Below, piece by piece: positions 5,535-5,939 of a DNA stretch of 5,939 nucleotides; within the stretch, counting starts at the first letter, position 1, and each line of letters begins with the position of its first letter. The notes beneath the pieces are model-generated. The model did not search any database. It saw only the letters and a program-made list of their open reading frames with translations, and was not told the origin of the DNA. Source of the stretch: Aestuariivirga sp. (GTDB lineage Bacteria > Pseudomonadota > Alphaproteobacteria > Rhizobiales > Aestuariivirgaceae); the NCBI GenBank assembly GCA_020252385.1, contig JADCDC010000363.1, positions 1 to 5,939 on the forward strand, read 5' to 3'. Both the position numbers and the translations under genes were made by a program.

Positions 5535-5939
5535 ATGACAGCCAAGCACGGACACAAGCACCCGACCCAAGTGGAGCGCGACGGGCCGCCGCTGATCGAG
5601 ATGAAGGACATCTCGATCGCCTTCGGCGGCATCAAGGCGGTGGACCACGCCTCGGTCGACCTCTACCCCGGCGAGGTGGTGGGCCTCCTCGGCCACAACG
5701 GCGCGGGCAAGTCGACCCTCATCAAGATCCTGTCGGGCGCCTACAAGCGCGACCACGGCGACATCTTCATCAAGGGCGAGAAGGTGGAGATCAACAACCC
5801 GCGCGACGCCAAGGCGCTCGGCAGCATGGAGTTCGCCTGCAAGGCGGCGGGCGCGAAGCTCATCGTCGTGCTCGGCCATACGCGCTGCGGCGCGGTCAAG
5901 GCGACCTGCGACTTCGTGCACCAGGGCGTCGACGCGGTG
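5535..5939 (+). CDS. xylG: XylG-like ABC transporter ATPase start, joined in frame to a beta-carbonic anhydrase segment; runs off the edge
   Basis: The frame opens at ATG 5535 with GGGAGGGG 3 bases upstream. Residues 20-96 are a normal sugar-importer ATPase N-terminus: LIEMKDISIAFGGIKAVDH (20-38), PGEVVGLLGHNGAGKSTLIK (45-64) with Walker A at 53-61, LSGAYKRDHGDI, then NNPRDAKALG (87-96). The family should continue with a Q-loop phrase such as I-x-x-I-Y-Q-T. Instead, residue 97 onward reads SMEFACKAAGAKLIVVLGHT, which belongs to carbonic anhydrase. No Q-loop, LSGGQ signature, Walker B or second ATPase domain is present before the edge, so this copy could not power XylFH as written. The frame remains open to base 5939. 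The true gene probably continues normally elsewhere if this is an assembly join. The ATPase identity of the first part is secure; the single-gene status is doubtful. Confidence 0.75.
   Translation, partial: MTAKHGHKHPTQVERDGPPLIEMKDISIAFGGIKAVDHASVDLYPGEVVGLLGHNGAGKSTLIKILSGAYKRDHGDIFIKGEKVEINNPRDAKALGSMEFACKAAGAKLIVVLGHTRCGAVKATCDFVHQGVDAV
5823..5939 (+). other. Internal fragment of a beta-class carbonic anhydrase
   Basis: The last 39 codons read S-M-E-F-A-C-K, AGAKLIVVLGHTRCGAVKA, then TCDFVHQGVDAV. This is the central strand and helix of beta-carbonic anhydrases, which interconvert carbon dioxide and bicarbonate. H115 and C118 (counted from ATG 5535) form the H-x-x-C half of the zinc site. 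The other half, the C-x-D-S-R loop, normally lies about 50 residues upstream and is absent. The fragment therefore has no beginning of its own. In full enzymes the residues before S-M-E-F are often L-G, matching the L-G that ends the XylG part, so the join falls in shared CTCGGC (5817-5822). Confidence 0.8.

Noticed and set aside
5502..5921. 139-codon open frame on the minus strand opposite the xylG/carbonic anhydrase frame
   Set aside because: The plus strand encodes an exact Walker A and a carbonic anhydrase core, so the minus frame is a shadow. It spans the suspected junction only by chance.
5535..5939. A functional new ABC ATPase-carbonic anhydrase fusion enzyme
   Set aside because: The ATPase part stops before the Q-loop, signature and Walker B, and the anhydrase part begins after its first zinc loop. 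Neither active site can form, so this is treated as a chimera or broken gene pending read evidence.
1..5939. CRISPR array, tRNA, rRNA, insertion sequence or attachment site
   Set aside because: No regularly spaced direct repeats, cloverleaf-like segments, transposase frames or terminal inverted repeats were seen on reading both strands.

Overview
The window is high-GC DNA with purine-rich Shine-Dalgarno sites and tightly packed genes. Its ROK regulator and xylose-type ABC genes resemble those of Alphaproteobacteria, most likely Hyphomicrobiales (Rhizobiales). That placement is inferred from gene style and protein wording; no marker gene is present.

Two divergent transcription units leave a 223-base AT-rich control region (2773-2995). 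On the minus strand, a ROK-family repressor-type regulator (1513-2772) is followed by a Tat-exported vanadium-dependent haloperoxidase-like protein (191-1516). The 5' end of a CRTAC1-like FG-GAP repeat protein (1-194, running off the edge) comes last. Both junctions are 4-base ATGA overlaps, so the three genes look translationally coupled. On the plus strand lies a D-xylose-type ABC importer: periplasmic binding protein XylF (2996-4042), a spacer with two hairpins, permease XylH (4177-5523), then the start of ATPase XylG (5535 onward).

The regulator probably senses a sugar or sugar derivative and controls the divergent transporter. Because the haloperoxidase and CRTAC1-like genes are coupled to it, they may share its regulation. 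That would link an exported oxidative enzyme pair to sugar-uptake control, a combination I do not recognise as a standard system.

The main anomaly is at the right edge. The XylG frame is normal through its Walker A motif and up to about residue 96. It then changes, in frame, into the middle of a beta-class carbonic anhydrase (zinc-ligand motif H-x-x-C) for the last 117 bases. Neither half is complete, so a chimeric assembly or a rearrangement is more likely than a working fusion.
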